DNA of 64,000 nucleotides. It comes from JAIPEI01 sp964443135 (lineage in GTDB: Bacteria > Desulfobacterota > DSM-4660 > Desulfatiglandales > HGW-15). Shown here piece after piece: positions 42,698 through 52,363 of this stretch. Every line of letters begins with the position of its first letter. The first letter of the stretch is position 1. The DNA is taken from the NCBI GenBank assembly GCA_964443135.1, contig CAYUBQ010000020.1, forward strand, positions 1 to 64,000, written 5' to 3'. The notes below the pieces were generated by a model. It had not been told where the DNA came from. It ran no database searches and worked only from the letters and a program-made list of their open reading frames with translations. Made by a program: the position numbers and the translations under genes.

Positions 42698-45049
42698 ATG
42701 CGGCGCTTTCTCAAGGCCATGATCGTGCTGGTGCTGCTCGCCTTCCTGGCGGCCGGAGGGGCCGGCGCCTACCTCTGGTACGTCTGGTCCAGCAACCTTC
42801 CCTACATCGGATCCCTGGAGGAGTACCACCCGCCGATCATCACCGAGATCTACAGCGCCGGCGGGGAGGTCATCGGGCGCTTCTGGGAGGAGAAACGGAT
42901 CCTCATCCCCCTGGACCGGGTGCCCCGGCATCTGGTGGAGGCCTTCGTGGCGGCGGAGGACGATCGGTTCTATGAGCACAAGGGCGTTGATTTCCTCAGT
43001 ATATTCAGGGCATTCATCAAGAACATCCAGGCCGGCAAGATCGCCCAGGGCGGGAGCACCATCACCCAGCAGGTCACCCGCTCGCTCCTGCTCGAGAACC
43101 CGGAGAAGACCTACCGGAGAAAGGCCCGGGAGGCCATCCTGTCTCTCCAGATCGAAAAGACCTTTTCCAAGGAACGGATCCTCTTCCTCTACCTGAACCA
43201 GATCTACCTGGGCCACGGGGCCTACGGCGTGGAGGCGGCGGCCAGGACCTACTTCGGCAAGCCCGCCATGGAGCTCACCGTGGCCGAGTCCGCCATGCTC
43301 GCAGGGTTGCCCCAGGCCCCGAGTCGTTACTCGGCCTTCCGGAACTTCGCCCGGGCCAAGAAACGGCAGCGATACGTGCTGGATCGCATGGTGGCGGAGA
43401 GGTACATCGACCCGAGGCAGGCCGATCAGGCCTTTGCCCAGCCGCTTCCGCTCCAGGAGGCCGAGGAGAACCCCTTTGACAAGGCCCCCTACTTCACGGA
43501 GCACGTGCGCAAGTACCTGGAGGAGACCTACGGCCGGGAGGCCCTCTACCGGGAAGGGCTCCGGGTCCACACCACGGTCGACCTGTCCAGGCAGGCCATG
43601 GCCCAGGCGGCCGTGGAGCAGGGGCTGCGCGACCTGGACAAGCGGGAAGGGTACCGCGGTCCGCTCCGCCGCATCGATGAGGAGGAGATCGGGCCTTTTC
43701 GCGAGGACGCGGCCGAGCGGCTGAAGGAAGCCTCGCCCGAGGTCGGGGAGATCGTGGTGGGGGTGGTCCTGGCGGTGAGCGACGAGGAGGAGCGGGTGAT
43801 CGTCGGGATCGGCGAAAGGAGCGCCCTGCTCCCGTTGAAGCATATGAAGTGGGCCCGCGAGCCCAACCCCGGGATCTACTACAGCGCGGCCCCGGTCCGA
43901 CGCCCGAGCCGGGTCCTGGAGCGGGGCGACCTGATCCAGGTCCGCCTGCTGGAGCCGGCCGGGGAGCCCCACGCCTGGACCGCGGCGCTGGAGCAGGTGC
44001 CCGTGGTCCAGGGGGCTCTCCTCTGCATGGAGCCGGAGACGGGCCGCGTCCTCGCCATGGTCGGCGGCAGGGACTTCGACGAGAGCCAGTTCAACCGGGC
44101 GGTCCAGGCGCGGCGGCAACCGGGTTCCGCGTTCAAGCCCATCATCTACGCAGCCGCCATGGACGCCGGCATGACCCCCTCCTCGGTGATCCTCGACGCC
44201 CCCTACGTGGCTCCCATGCAGGAGAAGGACAAGCTGTGGAGACCGGAGAACTACAAGAAGAAGTTCTCCGGCCGGACCCTGCTCCGGCGGGGCCTCATCA
44301 AGTCCATGAACGTCATCACCGTCAAGCTCCTCAAGAAGATCGGCGTCCGGAAGGCCATCGACTATGCACGCCGCCTGGGGATCGAGTCCGACCTGAGCCC
44401 GGACCTCTCCCTGGCCCTGGGCTCCTCCGGCCTCTCCCTGCTGGAGCTCACCCGGGCCTACACCTGCTTCGCCAACGGCGGACTGCTCCCGCGGCCCTAT
44501 GCCATCGAACGTATCGTGGATCGCCGGGGCCACGTCCTCGAGGAGAACCAGCCCCGCCTGGAGGAGGTCATCTCCCCCCAGACCGCCTACGTCATGACCG
44601 ATCTGCTCGAGGGGGTGATCCAGGAAGGCACCGGGTGGCGGATCCGGGCGATGAAGCGTCCCGCGGCCGGCAAGACCGGCACCACCAACGACCTCATGGA
44701 CGCCTGGTTCATGGGCTTCACGCCCGAGCTGGTCACCGGCGTCTGGGTCGGGTACGACGACCGGGTGCCCATGGGCCGCGGAGAGACCGGCTCCAGGGCG
44801 GCGAGCCCCATCTGGCTCCAGTTCATGCAGGAGGCGCTGGAGGGGCTGCCCGTGGAGGACTTTCCGGTCCCCGAGGGCGTGGTGTTCGCCAAGATCGACG
44901 CGGAGGAGGGGCTGCTCGCGAGCGCGCACTCCGAGAAGACCGTGTTCCAGGCCTTCGTGGAGGGCACCGAGCCCACGGAGCACGTCCCTCCCCCCAGGAG
45001 GGCCAAGAGCGGACACTTCAGCCAGTTCGACATGGATTTCACCCAGTAG
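42698..45049 (+). CDS. mrcA: Penicillin-binding protein 1A (bifunctional transglycosylase/transpeptidase)
   Basis: A 783-residue class A PBP that polymerises and crosslinks peptidoglycan. An N-terminal membrane anchor (residues 7-29) precedes the GT51 domain with EDDRFYEHKG (catalytic Glu87) and GGSTITQQ at 118-125. An OB-like insert follows, then the transpeptidase with Ser477 and Lys480 (SAFK), SMN in IKSMNVITVK and KTGTT (Lys659). Length and domain order are normal. The C-terminal tail after WVGYDD is typical of the PBP1A group. It stands alone. Confidence 0.95.
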   Translation: MRRFLKAMIVLVLLAFLAAGGAGAYLWYVWSSNLPYIGSLEEYHPPIITEIYSAGGEVIGRFWEEKRILIPLDRVPRHLVEAFVAAEDDRFYEHKGVDFLSIFRAFIKNIQAGKIAQGGSTITQQVTRSLLLENPEKTYRRKAREAILSLQIEKTFSKERILFLYLNQIYLGHGAYGVEAAARTYFGKPAMELTVAESAMLAGLPQAPSRYSAFRNFARAKKRQRYVLDRMVAERYIDPRQADQAFAQPLPLQEAEENPFDKAPYFTEHVRKYLEETYGREALYREGLRVHTTVDLSRQAMAQAAVEQGLRDLDKREGYRGPLRRIDEEEIGPFREDAAERLKEASPEVGEIVVGVVLAVSDEEERVIVGIGERSALLPLKHMKWAREPNPGIYYSAAPVRRPSRVLERGDLIQVRLLEPAGEPHAWTAALEQVPVVQGALLCMEPETGRVLAMVGGRDFDESQFNRAVQARRQPGSAFKPIIYAAAMDAGMTPSSVILDAPYVAPMQEKDKLWRPENYKKKFSGRTLLRRGLIKSMNVITVKLLKKIGVRKAIDYARRLGIESDLSPDLSLALGSSGLSLLELTRAYTCFANGGLLPRPYAIERIVDRRGHVLEENQPRLEEVISPQTAYVMTDLLEGVIQEGTGWRIRAMKRPAAGKTGTTNDLMDAWFMGFTPELVTGVWVGYDDRVPMGRGETGSRAASPIWLQFMQEALEGLPVEDFPVPEGVVFAKIDAEEGLLASAHSEKTVFQAFVEGTEPTEHVPPPRRAKSGHFSQFDMDFTQ

Positions 45050-45108
45050 CAACCCCTTCCACGGAGGAGGCCCGCTTCGAAGGCAGGAACTGATCCGAGG
45101 GACCGGCC

Positions 45109-46932
45109 TCAGTCCTCGCCGGCCAGCGGAAGACGGACCAGGAGCGTGGTGGTGTCCGTGCCGGTCCGGATCTCCAGGCGCCCCCCGAGGAGCCGGATGA
45201 TCCGGTGGGTGATGTAGATCCCCCTTCCCCGTCCCGCGCCCTCCAGGAGCCGGGCGCGGTCCTCCTCGGAGATGACGCCCGTGTTGGTGATCTCCACGCA
45301 GGCCCACCGGCCGTCGCGGTAGGTCCGGACGGCCAGCTCTCCCCCCCTGAAGGGAATGGCGTTGGTGGCGTTGTTCAGGAGATTGTCCAGTACCCGCTCC
45401 AGGTGCATGGGATAGCAGCGGACGATCAGGGGGTCCTCGTAGGGGCCGCTGTTCAACGTGACGTTCTGCTTGAGCTGCTCCTTGATGGCCTCCTCGTTGA
45501 TCTCGAAGCGGTACCGGACCACATCGCTCAGGTTGACCGCCTGCCTCTCTCCCACCTGGTAGATGCTGAGCGCCATCTCCTGGAGGCGGCTGGTCTCCTC
45601 CAGCAGGATCTCCACGTAACGCCGGATCTTTGCGTCGTCCCGTTCCTCCTCGGGCCGGTTCAGGAGCTGCTTGAGGCGCCGGGCGAAGCCGGCCGTGGCG
45701 ATGGCCGGGTTCTTGAAGTCGTGGAGGGTGTCGTCGAGGTGCTCCATCCTCTGGGCCTTCACCAGCTCCCGCCCGAGGAACAGAAAGATGTCGATCTCCT
45801 CCTCGGCGTAGCGTTTGCGCTGGTCCAGGGCGTCGAAGGTCATGAAGTGTGTGATCTCCCCCCCGACGGCGAGGGGAATGTAGAGGATGGAGTTGATGTG
45901 GTGGGAGGCCGCGAACCGCTTGACGCTGCCGGAGATCAGGCGGCTCCTCTGCGGGTCGGTCACAAGGAGGTAGGAGGGGGTCACGATCTCGTACGGGGTC
46001 TCCTCCACGTACTCCCGCTTTCCCAGGATCAGCTCGAAGGCCGGCTCGGACTCGACGGGGAACTCCTTGCCGATGCCGTGGTACCCGACCGAGTCGGGGA
46101 ACCCGGCTTCCAGGACCGCGTGATTCAGGTCCTGGCTGACGGAGAACAGGGCGCAGCTCTCCAGGTTGATGATGTCCGCCAGCTCCGGGATGACCTGGTT
46201 GAAGACCTCCCCCATCTTGACGCCTTCCCGCGTGCCCAGCTTCAGAAAGATGTTGCGGACGATGGTGTCCTTCTTCTCGTTCATCGCATTGAGAAAAAGG
46301 ATCTTTTTCCGGGCGATGACGAAGCTGAGTCTGCGGCTCATCACCAGGGCGGTCTGGACCTCCAGCGTGGTGAAATGCCGGCCCTTCTCCGGAAAGTAGA
46401 TCTGGATCACGCCCACGGCGTCCCGCTCGTGGGGGAAGAAGCGGGGGATTTCCACGGGGATGGCCATCAGGGAGTGGGCGCCCTTTTCCGAGACCACGCT
46501 CTTGTCGCGGTAGAGCTCCTCGCCGAGGATGTCGGGCACCAGATAGGGCCGCCGGGTCTTCACGACCTCCCCGGCCACGCTCCGGTCCAGCGGGATGTAG
46601 GTCTCCCGGGTCGTCTCCTTGCTGGGAAAGGAGCCGTAGCTCAGCATCTGCTCGGTGTAGGGGTCGTAGATGCGCACCGAGGCGGAGTCCGCACCGAGGA
46701 ACTCCACCATGTGGAGGGTGGCCTTGGTCAGGATCTCCTTCTCCCCGAGCTCCGGGCTGATCTCGATGATCTCGTCCACCTGCTTCACGAACCGGGTGAG
46801 GAACTCCGAGAGGACGTGCTCCTCGATCCAGTCGATGAGCAAGACCCAGAAGGGCTCGTCCTCGGGCAGATTCCCGGCCCAGGGCTCCTTGCGGATCCTT
46901 CGGGTCAGCTGATGGACGTCTTTCCACCACAT
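45109..46932 (-). CDS. GAF-domain sensor histidine kinase, soluble
   Basis: A 607-residue kinase without membrane segments. After a helical N-terminus come two GAF-type sensor domains (about 65-210 and 235-390). The dimerisation region has a phospho-acceptor candidate His in LDDTLHDFKNPAIATAGFARR. The ATPase domain has N box RVLDNLLNNATNAI, a degenerate G1 region (ITNTGVISEEDR) and GAGRGRGIYITHRIIRLLGG. No response regulator is adjacent, so it is an orphan in this window. It converges on the penicillin-binding protein gene. Confidence 0.85.
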   Translation of the reverse strand: MWWKDVHQLTRRIRKEPWAGNLPEDEPFWVLLIDWIEEHVLSEFLTRFVKQVDEIIEISPELGEKEILTKATLHMVEFLGADSASVRIYDPYTEQMLSYGSFPSKETTRETYIPLDRSVAGEVVKTRRPYLVPDILGEELYRDKSVVSEKGAHSLMAIPVEIPRFFPHERDAVGVIQIYFPEKGRHFTTLEVQTALVMSRRLSFVIARKKILFLNAMNEKKDTIVRNIFLKLGTREGVKMGEVFNQVIPELADIINLESCALFSVSQDLNHAVLEAGFPDSVGYHGIGKEFPVESEPAFELILGKREYVEETPYEIVTPSYLLVTDPQRSRLISGSVKRFAASHHINSILYIPLAVGGEITHFMTFDALDQRKRYAEEEIDIFLFLGRELVKAQRMEHLDDTLHDFKNPAIATAGFARRLKQLLNRPEEERDDAKIRRYVEILLEETSRLQEMALSIYQVGERQAVNLSDVVRYRFEINEEAIKEQLKQNVTLNSGPYEDPLIVRCYPMHLERVLDNLLNNATNAIPFRGGELAVRTYRDGRWACVEITNTGVISEEDRARLLEGAGRGRGIYITHRIIRLLGGRLEIRTGTDTTTLLVRLPLAGED

Positions 46933-47014
46933 GGCGATCGACCACGCTCCTCATTCGAGGCCCGGGGGTATCCGTTCCGGGGTTTCGAACCGACGACCGC
47001 CGGCGGGCGGTCAA

Positions 47015-47056
47015 GGGCGGATCTCGAAGCTTCGGACGTTTTACGACACCGTCAGG
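47015..47056 (+). repeat. Dispersed intergenic repeat, copy B
   Basis: Ungapped 42-base relative of 5661-5702 and 63957-63998, with GGATCTCGA and TTTTACGAC..C.TCAGG blocks; 29 of 42 positions match the copy at 63957-63998. It lies between the sensor kinase start and the aminotransferase, and its right end includes the aminotransferase stop codon. Confidence 0.5.
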
Positions 47057-48362
47057 GCTCCAGGTCCCGCACGCCCTGATAGACGGTGTCGAAGAGCTCT
47101 CGGACGTCCTCCTTCTCGATGCACGAGAACGCCACGCGCAGGTCGCTCTTCCCGAGGCTGATGAGACCGATGCCGTACCGGTCCAGCAAATGCACGCGCA
47201 GGGGCTCGGCCTCCACGGTCTTGAGCCGGAGGCACATGAAGTACCCCGAGTTGAAGGGGTAGGGCTCCCAGGCCCGGTCGTAGCGGGGGTCGGCGAGCAC
47301 GCGCTTCACCTCTTCCGCCCGCTCCCGCATGATGCGGACCTTCCCGGCCTTTTCCTCCGCGTAGCTCTCGGAGCCCAGCGCACCGAGGAGCACGGCCTGG
47401 CTGAGCCGGCTCGCGTTGGAAATGCTCCCGCGCACCGCCCCGGCCGTCTTGCGCTCCAGGGCGTTGTAAAATGCGGGGGCGTTCCGTTCGACCAGGGCCC
47501 CGTAAGTGACGAACCCCACCCGCAACCCCCAGACGTAGTCCTCCTTGGTGGCGCCGTCCAGCTTCACGGCCATCAGCCGGGGGTCTCGCCCGGCCAGCCG
47601 CGTGAACACGGACTCTTTCAGGATGTCGCCCTCGTAGAACAGCCCGAAGTAGGAGTCGTCGGTGACGGCCACCACGTTGGTTCCCCTGCCCGCAGTCTCG
47701 AGGAGCACGTCCGCGATGGCGTCCGCCTCCCCCGGAGTGGGCGTGTATCCGGTCGGGTTGTTGGGAAAGTTGAGGAGAACGACGATCTTGTCCCGGCCGG
47801 AGGCCTCCTCGCGCACGCAGGCCCGGAGGCCGTCCACGTTGAACCCGCCCTGGGCGTCGAACAGGGGGTAGTTCGCGATCCGGGCCCCCTTGCGCACGCC
47901 GAAGATCAGGTTGTAGTTGCCCCACATCTTGTCCGGGAGCACGATCACGTCTCCCGGGTCCACCCACATGTCCGCGGTCACGCTCAGGCCGTGGGTGATG
48001 GCGGAGGTCACGACGGGGAGGCTCAGCTCCATTCCGGCCAGGGAGGGGTTCTTCCGCACGAGCGCTTCCTTCCAGGCCTGGCGGAGCTCCGGCACGCCGA
48101 AGGAGGGCGCGTAGGTCAGGGCGTCCTCGGGCCGGAACTCGCAGATGCGGCTCATGACCGAGGGCAGGTGCATGGTCCGGCCCTTTTCCGTGGCCATGCC
48201 GATGGTGGCGTTGAAGCGGTGGGCCTTTTCCTTGGCCTCCGCGCCCTGGCTGAGGATGCCCTTGGGAAAGAAGAGGTGTTTCCCCACGTGGGAGAGCATG
48301 TCGAGCACATGGGGCTGGGATTCGCGAAGATCCTGGTTCAGCTCTCGAGCAAGCGGGTTCAT
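47052..48362 (-). CDS. PLP-dependent aminotransferase class I/II
   Basis: A 436-residue fold-type I aminotransferase. Visible are the cofactor-region PDKMWGNYNLIFG, the NFPNNPTGYTPT motif with the Asn that contacts PLP, AVTDDSYFGLFYEG with the ring-binding Asp and Tyr, and the Schiff-base Lys candidate in KLDGATKEDYVWGLRVGF. The C-terminal Arg of DLRVAFSC fits carboxylate binding. Substrates are not assignable. It is divergent from the acyl-CoA degradation genes and might feed them, but that is inference. Confidence 0.87.
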   Translation of the reverse strand: MNPLARELNQDLRESQPHVLDMLSHVGKHLFFPKGILSQGAEAKEKAHRFNATIGMATEKGRTMHLPSVMSRICEFRPEDALTYAPSFGVPELRQAWKEALVRKNPSLAGMELSLPVVTSAITHGLSVTADMWVDPGDVIVLPDKMWGNYNLIFGVRKGARIANYPLFDAQGGFNVDGLRACVREEASGRDKIVVLLNFPNNPTGYTPTPGEADAIADVLLETAGRGTNVVAVTDDSYFGLFYEGDILKESVFTRLAGRDPRLMAVKLDGATKEDYVWGLRVGFVTYGALVERNAPAFYNALERKTAGAVRGSISNASRLSQAVLLGALGSESYAEEKAGKVRIMRERAEEVKRVLADPRYDRAWEPYPFNSGYFMCLRLKTVEAEPLRVHLLDRYGIGLISLGKSDLRVAFSCIEKEDVRELFDTVYQGVRDLEP

Positions 48363-48469
48363 TCAGGGGGTCCTTTCGTCGTCACGGCACGGTCCGGGGG
48401 GAGACCGCCGCAGAGGGTTCGATGGCCGTCCGAGCCGGGGAAAGCGGCACAATGCAACACGATTTCTGT

Positions 48470-48500
48470 ATTATTAGCGACATGTTAGCCATCCTGTCAA
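48470..48500 (-). promoter_or_regulatory. Probable promoter for the aminotransferase gene
   Basis: On the minus strand a perfect TTGACA (48500-48495) is followed 19 bases later by AATAAT (48475-48470), about 110 bases before the start codon, in an AT-rich stretch. Confidence 0.5.
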
Positions 48501-48523
48501 GAAAAAACAGGAGGCAATTTGGC

Positions 48524-48552
48524 TTGACTTGAAAACCTCATTCCAATATATA
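48524..48552 (+). promoter_or_regulatory. Probable sigma-70 promoter for the acyl-CoA degradation genes
   Basis: TTGACT (48524-48529), a 17-base spacer and TATATA (48547-48552), about 100 bases before the first thiolase start. A short inverted repeat CCTGT/ACAGG (48493-48512) lies just upstream, between the two divergent promoters, and could be an operator. Confidence 0.55.
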
Positions 48553-48655
48553 GTGAATTTCTAAAATCTTATGATCGAATCCGGTTTGATCTGCGATCGA
48601 AATCCGGACTCCGTGCGCGAACACGCACGGCAAATGGGGAAGGGGGAAGGCATTC

Positions 48656-49846
48656 ATGAAGGATGTGGTCATCGTGAGCGCTTGCAGGACGGCCGTGGGG
48701 GATTTCGCCGGTTCCTTGAGCCAGGTCTCCGCCACGGACCTCGGGGCCCTCGCCATCCGGGAGGCGATCAAGAGGGCCGAAATATCGGGCGAGAACGTGG
48801 ACGAGGTGATCATGGGAAGCGTGCTCCCGCACGGGCTCGGGCAGAACCCGGCCCGCCAGTCCATGGTGCGGGCGGGCCTTCCCTGGGACGTGGGGGCCGT
48901 CACCGTCAACAAGGTGTGCGGGTCCGGGCTCAAGGCGGTCATGCTGGCGGCCCAGGCCATCCGGTGCGGCGACGCGGACGTGGTGGTGGCGGGGGGACAG
49001 GAGAACATGAACCTCTGCCCCTATCTCCTGCCCAAGGCGCGGACGGGCTACCGCATGAACGACGGCAAGGCGGTGGACGGCATGGTCCACGACGGGCTGT
49101 GGGACCACGTGAACGACTTCCACATGGGCATCAGCTCCGAGCTGGTGGCGGAGAAGTACGGGGTGACCCGCGAGGATGCGGACGCGTTCGCCCTGGCCTC
49201 CTACGAGAAGGCCTGGAAGGCGATGGAGGGGGGCAAGCTCCGGGACGAGATCTTCCCGGTGGAGATCCCCCGGCGCAAGGGGGCCCCCGTGCTCTTCCAG
49301 GAGGACGAGATTCCCACGCGCAAGCCCCTGACGAGCGCCGAGGGCCTGGCCAAGCTCAGACCCGCCTTCAAGAAGGACGGTCTCACCACCGCGGGGAACG
49401 CCTCCAAGATCAGCGACGGCTCCTCGGCGCTGGTGGTCATGAGCCGCGACAAGGCCCGGGAGCTGGGGTGCAAGCCCCTGGTGCGCGTGGGCGCCCAGGG
49501 GGCGTCCGGGCTGGACATGAAGTACGTCCTGGTGGCGCCCATCCTCTCCATCCCCAAGGTGCTGGCCAAGGACGGTCTGAACGTGAACGACGTGGACCTC
49601 CACGAGATCAACGAGGCGTTCAGCACCTCCTCGGTGGCCATCAACCGGGAGCTGGGGATCGATCCGGACAAGGTGAACGTCCACGGCGGGTCCGTGGCCA
49701 TCGGGCATCCCATCGGAGCCAGCGGGGCGCGGGTGCTCACCACCCTGATCCACGCCATGAAGGACCGCGGCGCGAAGATCGGCCAGGCCTCGCTCTGCCT
49801 GGGAGGGGGGGAGGCCGTCACCCTGGTGGTGTACGACGAAGAGTAG
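48656..49846 (+). CDS. Acetyl-CoA acetyltransferase (thiolase)
   Basis: A 396-residue thiolase with AAGGGGGAAGG upstream. The acyl-accepting Cys is Cys88 in VNKVCGSGLKAV; the C-terminal GHPIGASGARVLTTLIHAM holds the catalytic His, and SLCLGGGEAVTLVVY the second Cys. It condenses or cleaves acetoacetyl-CoA, or other 3-ketoacyl-CoA. It is the first gene of the plus-strand acyl-CoA series. Confidence 0.93.
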   Translation: MKDVVIVSACRTAVGDFAGSLSQVSATDLGALAIREAIKRAEISGENVDEVIMGSVLPHGLGQNPARQSMVRAGLPWDVGAVTVNKVCGSGLKAVMLAAQAIRCGDADVVVAGGQENMNLCPYLLPKARTGYRMNDGKAVDGMVHDGLWDHVNDFHMGISSELVAEKYGVTREDADAFALASYEKAWKAMEGGKLRDEIFPVEIPRRKGAPVLFQEDEIPTRKPLTSAEGLAKLRPAFKKDGLTTAGNASKISDGSSALVVMSRDKARELGCKPLVRVGAQGASGLDMKYVLVAPILSIPKVLAKDGLNVNDVDLHEINEAFSTSSVAINRELGIDPDKVNVHGGSVAIGHPIGASGARVLTTLIHAMKDRGAKIGQASLCLGGGEAVTLVVYDEE

Positions 49847-50110
49847 CAAGGTGCGCCGGCGCTCGCCGGCTCCGGGATGCGGCTGCGTCGGAACGCGGTG
49901 CGGGTCGGGGACCGGCGTACGAGGCGGTTCGAGCGGCATGAGGGGAGCGGCGCGGAACGGCGGCCGCGGACAACGACAACGAAAACCGAAAGAGGATGAC
50001 GCCGTAAACAGCCCGAAACCTCGAGATCCGCCTCTGGGATTTCCATACGCTGTGGCGTACCCAGCGGCGCGTGAGCGGGTTTTTGCGAATGCGTCAAAGA
50101 GGAGAGTGTC

Positions 50111-51394
50111 ATGGCGAATGTGGTGATCGTGGCTGGAACGAGGACCCCGGTGGGGGCCTTCGGAGGAACACTGAAATCGACGCCGGTGGTGCAGCTGGGC
50201 GCCCTGGTGCTGAAGGAGACCCTCAAGAAGGCCGGCCTGAGGCCCGAGGCGACTGAGGCCCTGACCCGGTTCGAGCCCGATTCCTTGAAGGGGCTCGGCA
50301 TGATCGACCTCGAAAAGGAAGGCTACGACTACGAGGACGGCCTCCAGCCCGTGCAGGTGGACGAGGTGATCATGGGGAACGTGGTCGGTGCGGGTCAGGG
50401 GCAGAACGTGGCCCGGCAGGCCATGATCCGGGCGGGAATCTCCAAGGAGACGGGCGCCTTCACCGTGAACAAGGTGTGCGCCTCGGGCATGAAATCCGTG
50501 GCCCTGGCGGCCCGGGCCATCGCCTCCGGCGAGGCCGAGGTGATCCTGGCCGGCGGCATGGAGAACATGAGCCTCATCCCCTATACCCTCCCGGCCGCCC
50601 GATGGGGCGCCCGGATGAACAACGCCGACCTCGTGGACCTCATGGTCTTCGACGGCCTCTTCGAGATCTTCTACGGCTATCACATGGGGATCACCGCCGA
50701 GAACATCGCCGAGAAGTACGGCATCTCGCGCGAGGAGCAGGACGAGCTGGGGGCCCTCAGCCATCAGCGGGCCCGGCAGGCGATCACGGACGGCCGCTTC
50801 GAGGACGAGATCGTGCCGGTGGTCATTCCCCAGCGAAAGGGCGACCCGCTGGTCTTCGACACGGACGAGCGCCCCATGGACACGAGTGTGGAGAAGATGG
50901 CCAAGCTGAGGCCGGCCTTCAAGAAGGACGGCACCGTGACCGCCGGCAACGCCTCGGGCATCAACGACGCGGCGGCCGCCCTGCTTCTCATGTCGGCGGA
51001 AAAGGCCGAGAATCTGGGGCTGGAGCCCCTGGCCCGCATCCGCGCATACTCATCCGCGGGCATCGACCCGGCCTTCATGGGCCTCGGTCCCGTGCCGGCG
51101 GTGCGTAAGATCATGGACCGCGAAAAGCTCACCATGGGCGACTTCGGGGCGGTGGAGCTGAACGAGGCCTTCGCCTCCCAGGCCATCGCCTGCCTGCGCG
51201 AGCTGGGCTGCGACCCGGAGAGGACCAACATGCTGGGGAGCGGCATCTCCATCGGCCACCCCATCGGATGCAGCGGCGCCCGGATCCTGGTGACGCTCAT
51301 GCACCACATGAGACGCAGCGGCCACGATCTCGGTCTCGCCTCCCTCTGCATCGGCGGCGGCCAGGGCATGGCCATGGTCCTCGAGCGCTCCTAG
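50111..51394 (+). CDS. Second thiolase, with a 33-residue insertion
   Basis: A 427-residue thiolase with AGAGGAGA before the ATG. The nucleophile is Cys123 (VNKVCASGMKSV), and GHPIGCSGARILVTL and SLCIGGGQGMAMV carry the other catalytic residues. Compared with the first thiolase it has about 33 extra residues (46-80, acidic and aromatic) before VDEVIMG. It probably has a different chain-length or branched substrate preference. The 264 bases between the two thiolase genes hold no recognised gene; composition there is ordinary. Confidence 0.92.
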   Translation: MANVVIVAGTRTPVGAFGGTLKSTPVVQLGALVLKETLKKAGLRPEATEALTRFEPDSLKGLGMIDLEKEGYDYEDGLQPVQVDEVIMGNVVGAGQGQNVARQAMIRAGISKETGAFTVNKVCASGMKSVALAARAIASGEAEVILAGGMENMSLIPYTLPAARWGARMNNADLVDLMVFDGLFEIFYGYHMGITAENIAEKYGISREEQDELGALSHQRARQAITDGRFEDEIVPVVIPQRKGDPLVFDTDERPMDTSVEKMAKLRPAFKKDGTVTAGNASGINDAAAALLLMSAEKAENLGLEPLARIRAYSSAGIDPAFMGLGPVPAVRKIMDREKLTMGDFGAVELNEAFASQAIACLRELGCDPERTNMLGSGISIGHPIGCSGARILVTLMHHMRRSGHDLGLASLCIGGGQGMAMVLERS

Positions 51395-51510
51395 AGCCCC
51401 GGGCTCGACATCTTCCTGCGGCCGTCCCGCCGCGGGGCCGGCGGAAGCCGTCTTTCCGCGCCGGGGCGCCGCCCATCGAATACCAACCCATTCTCAGCCT
51501 GGAGGTGATC

Positions 51511-52299
51511 ATGCCTTACGATACCATCCTGTTCACCAGGGAAGACGGCGTTGCGGTGATCAAGTTCAACCGGCCCAAGGCGCTCAACGCCATCAACCCC
51601 GATGTGGTTCGAGAGATGAACGAGGCCCTCGGGGAGATCGAGGAGGACCCGACCGTCAAGGTCCTGATCCTGACCGGGGAGGGCGAAAAGGCCTTTGTGG
51701 CCGGGGCGGACATCAGCCACATGGTGAACCTGACGCCGCTCCAGGCGCGGGAGTTCTCCCGGGCCGGCCAGGAGATGATGTTCCGGCTGGAGCGGCTCCC
51801 CGTCCCCGTGATCGCGTGCGTGAACGGCTTCGCCCTGGGCGGGGGCACCGAGATCGCCCTGGCCTGCGACTTCATCTACGCGGCGGAGAAAGCCAAGTTC
51901 GGGCAGCCCGAGATCACCCTGGGCATCATCCCCGGTTTCGGCGGCACCCAGCGTCTGTCGCGGCTGGTGGGCAAGAACATGGCCAGGGAGCTCTGCATGA
52001 CCGGGGCCATGGTCGGGGCGAAGGAAGCAAAGGAGACCGGTCTCGCCAACAGGGTCTTTCCCGACGACGTCCTCTGGGAGGAGACCCTGAAAACGGCGAA
52101 GAAGATCGCCTCCATGGGCAAGTTCTCCCTCCGCATGGTCAAGGAGTGCATCGATCGCGGGTACGACGTGGACCTGCAGGACGGCTGCCGCATGGAGGCC
52201 GACGCCTTCGGGCTCTGCATGGTGAGTCCCGACGGCAAGGAGGGCATGTCGGCCTTCCTGGAGAAGCGAAAGCCGGAGTTCAAGGGCGAGCGATTCTAG
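51511..52299 (+). CDS. Enoyl-CoA hydratase/isomerase (crotonase) family
   Basis: A 262-residue crotonase with GGAGGTGATC before ATG 51511. The oxyanion-hole residues are in AFVAGADISHM and CVNGFALGGGTEIALACD; the catalytic Glu pair falls at GGGTEIALACD and GQPEITLGIIPGFGGTQRLSRLVG. It hydrates short-chain enoyl-CoA, probably crotonyl-CoA, between the dehydrogenase and thiolase steps of beta-oxidation. A 3-hydroxyacyl-CoA dehydrogenase, needed between them, is not in the window. Confidence 0.93.
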   Translation: MPYDTILFTREDGVAVIKFNRPKALNAINPDVVREMNEALGEIEEDPTVKVLILTGEGEKAFVAGADISHMVNLTPLQAREFSRAGQEMMFRLERLPVPVIACVNGFALGGGTEIALACDFIYAAEKAKFGQPEITLGIIPGFGGTQRLSRLVGKNMARELCMTGAMVGAKEAKETGLANRVFPDDVLWEETLKTAKKIASMGKFSLRMVKECIDRGYDVDLQDGCRMEADAFGLCMVSPDGKEGMSAFLEKRKPEFKGERF

Positions 52300-52363
52300 G
52301 ACGATCGGAGCCATGAAAGGATCCGCCCAAACCAGGTGACAACGAGGTGGAGGAGCGACATCC

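Noticed and set aside
42629..47014. Very long open frame (over 1400 codons) on the minus strand, antisense to the penicillin-binding protein gene and partly in another frame of the sensor kinase
   Set aside because: Its translation is low-information Pro/Gly/Arg-rich sequence without domains. Such frames are expected opposite GC-rich genes with strong codon bias, and both real genes have full motif sets.
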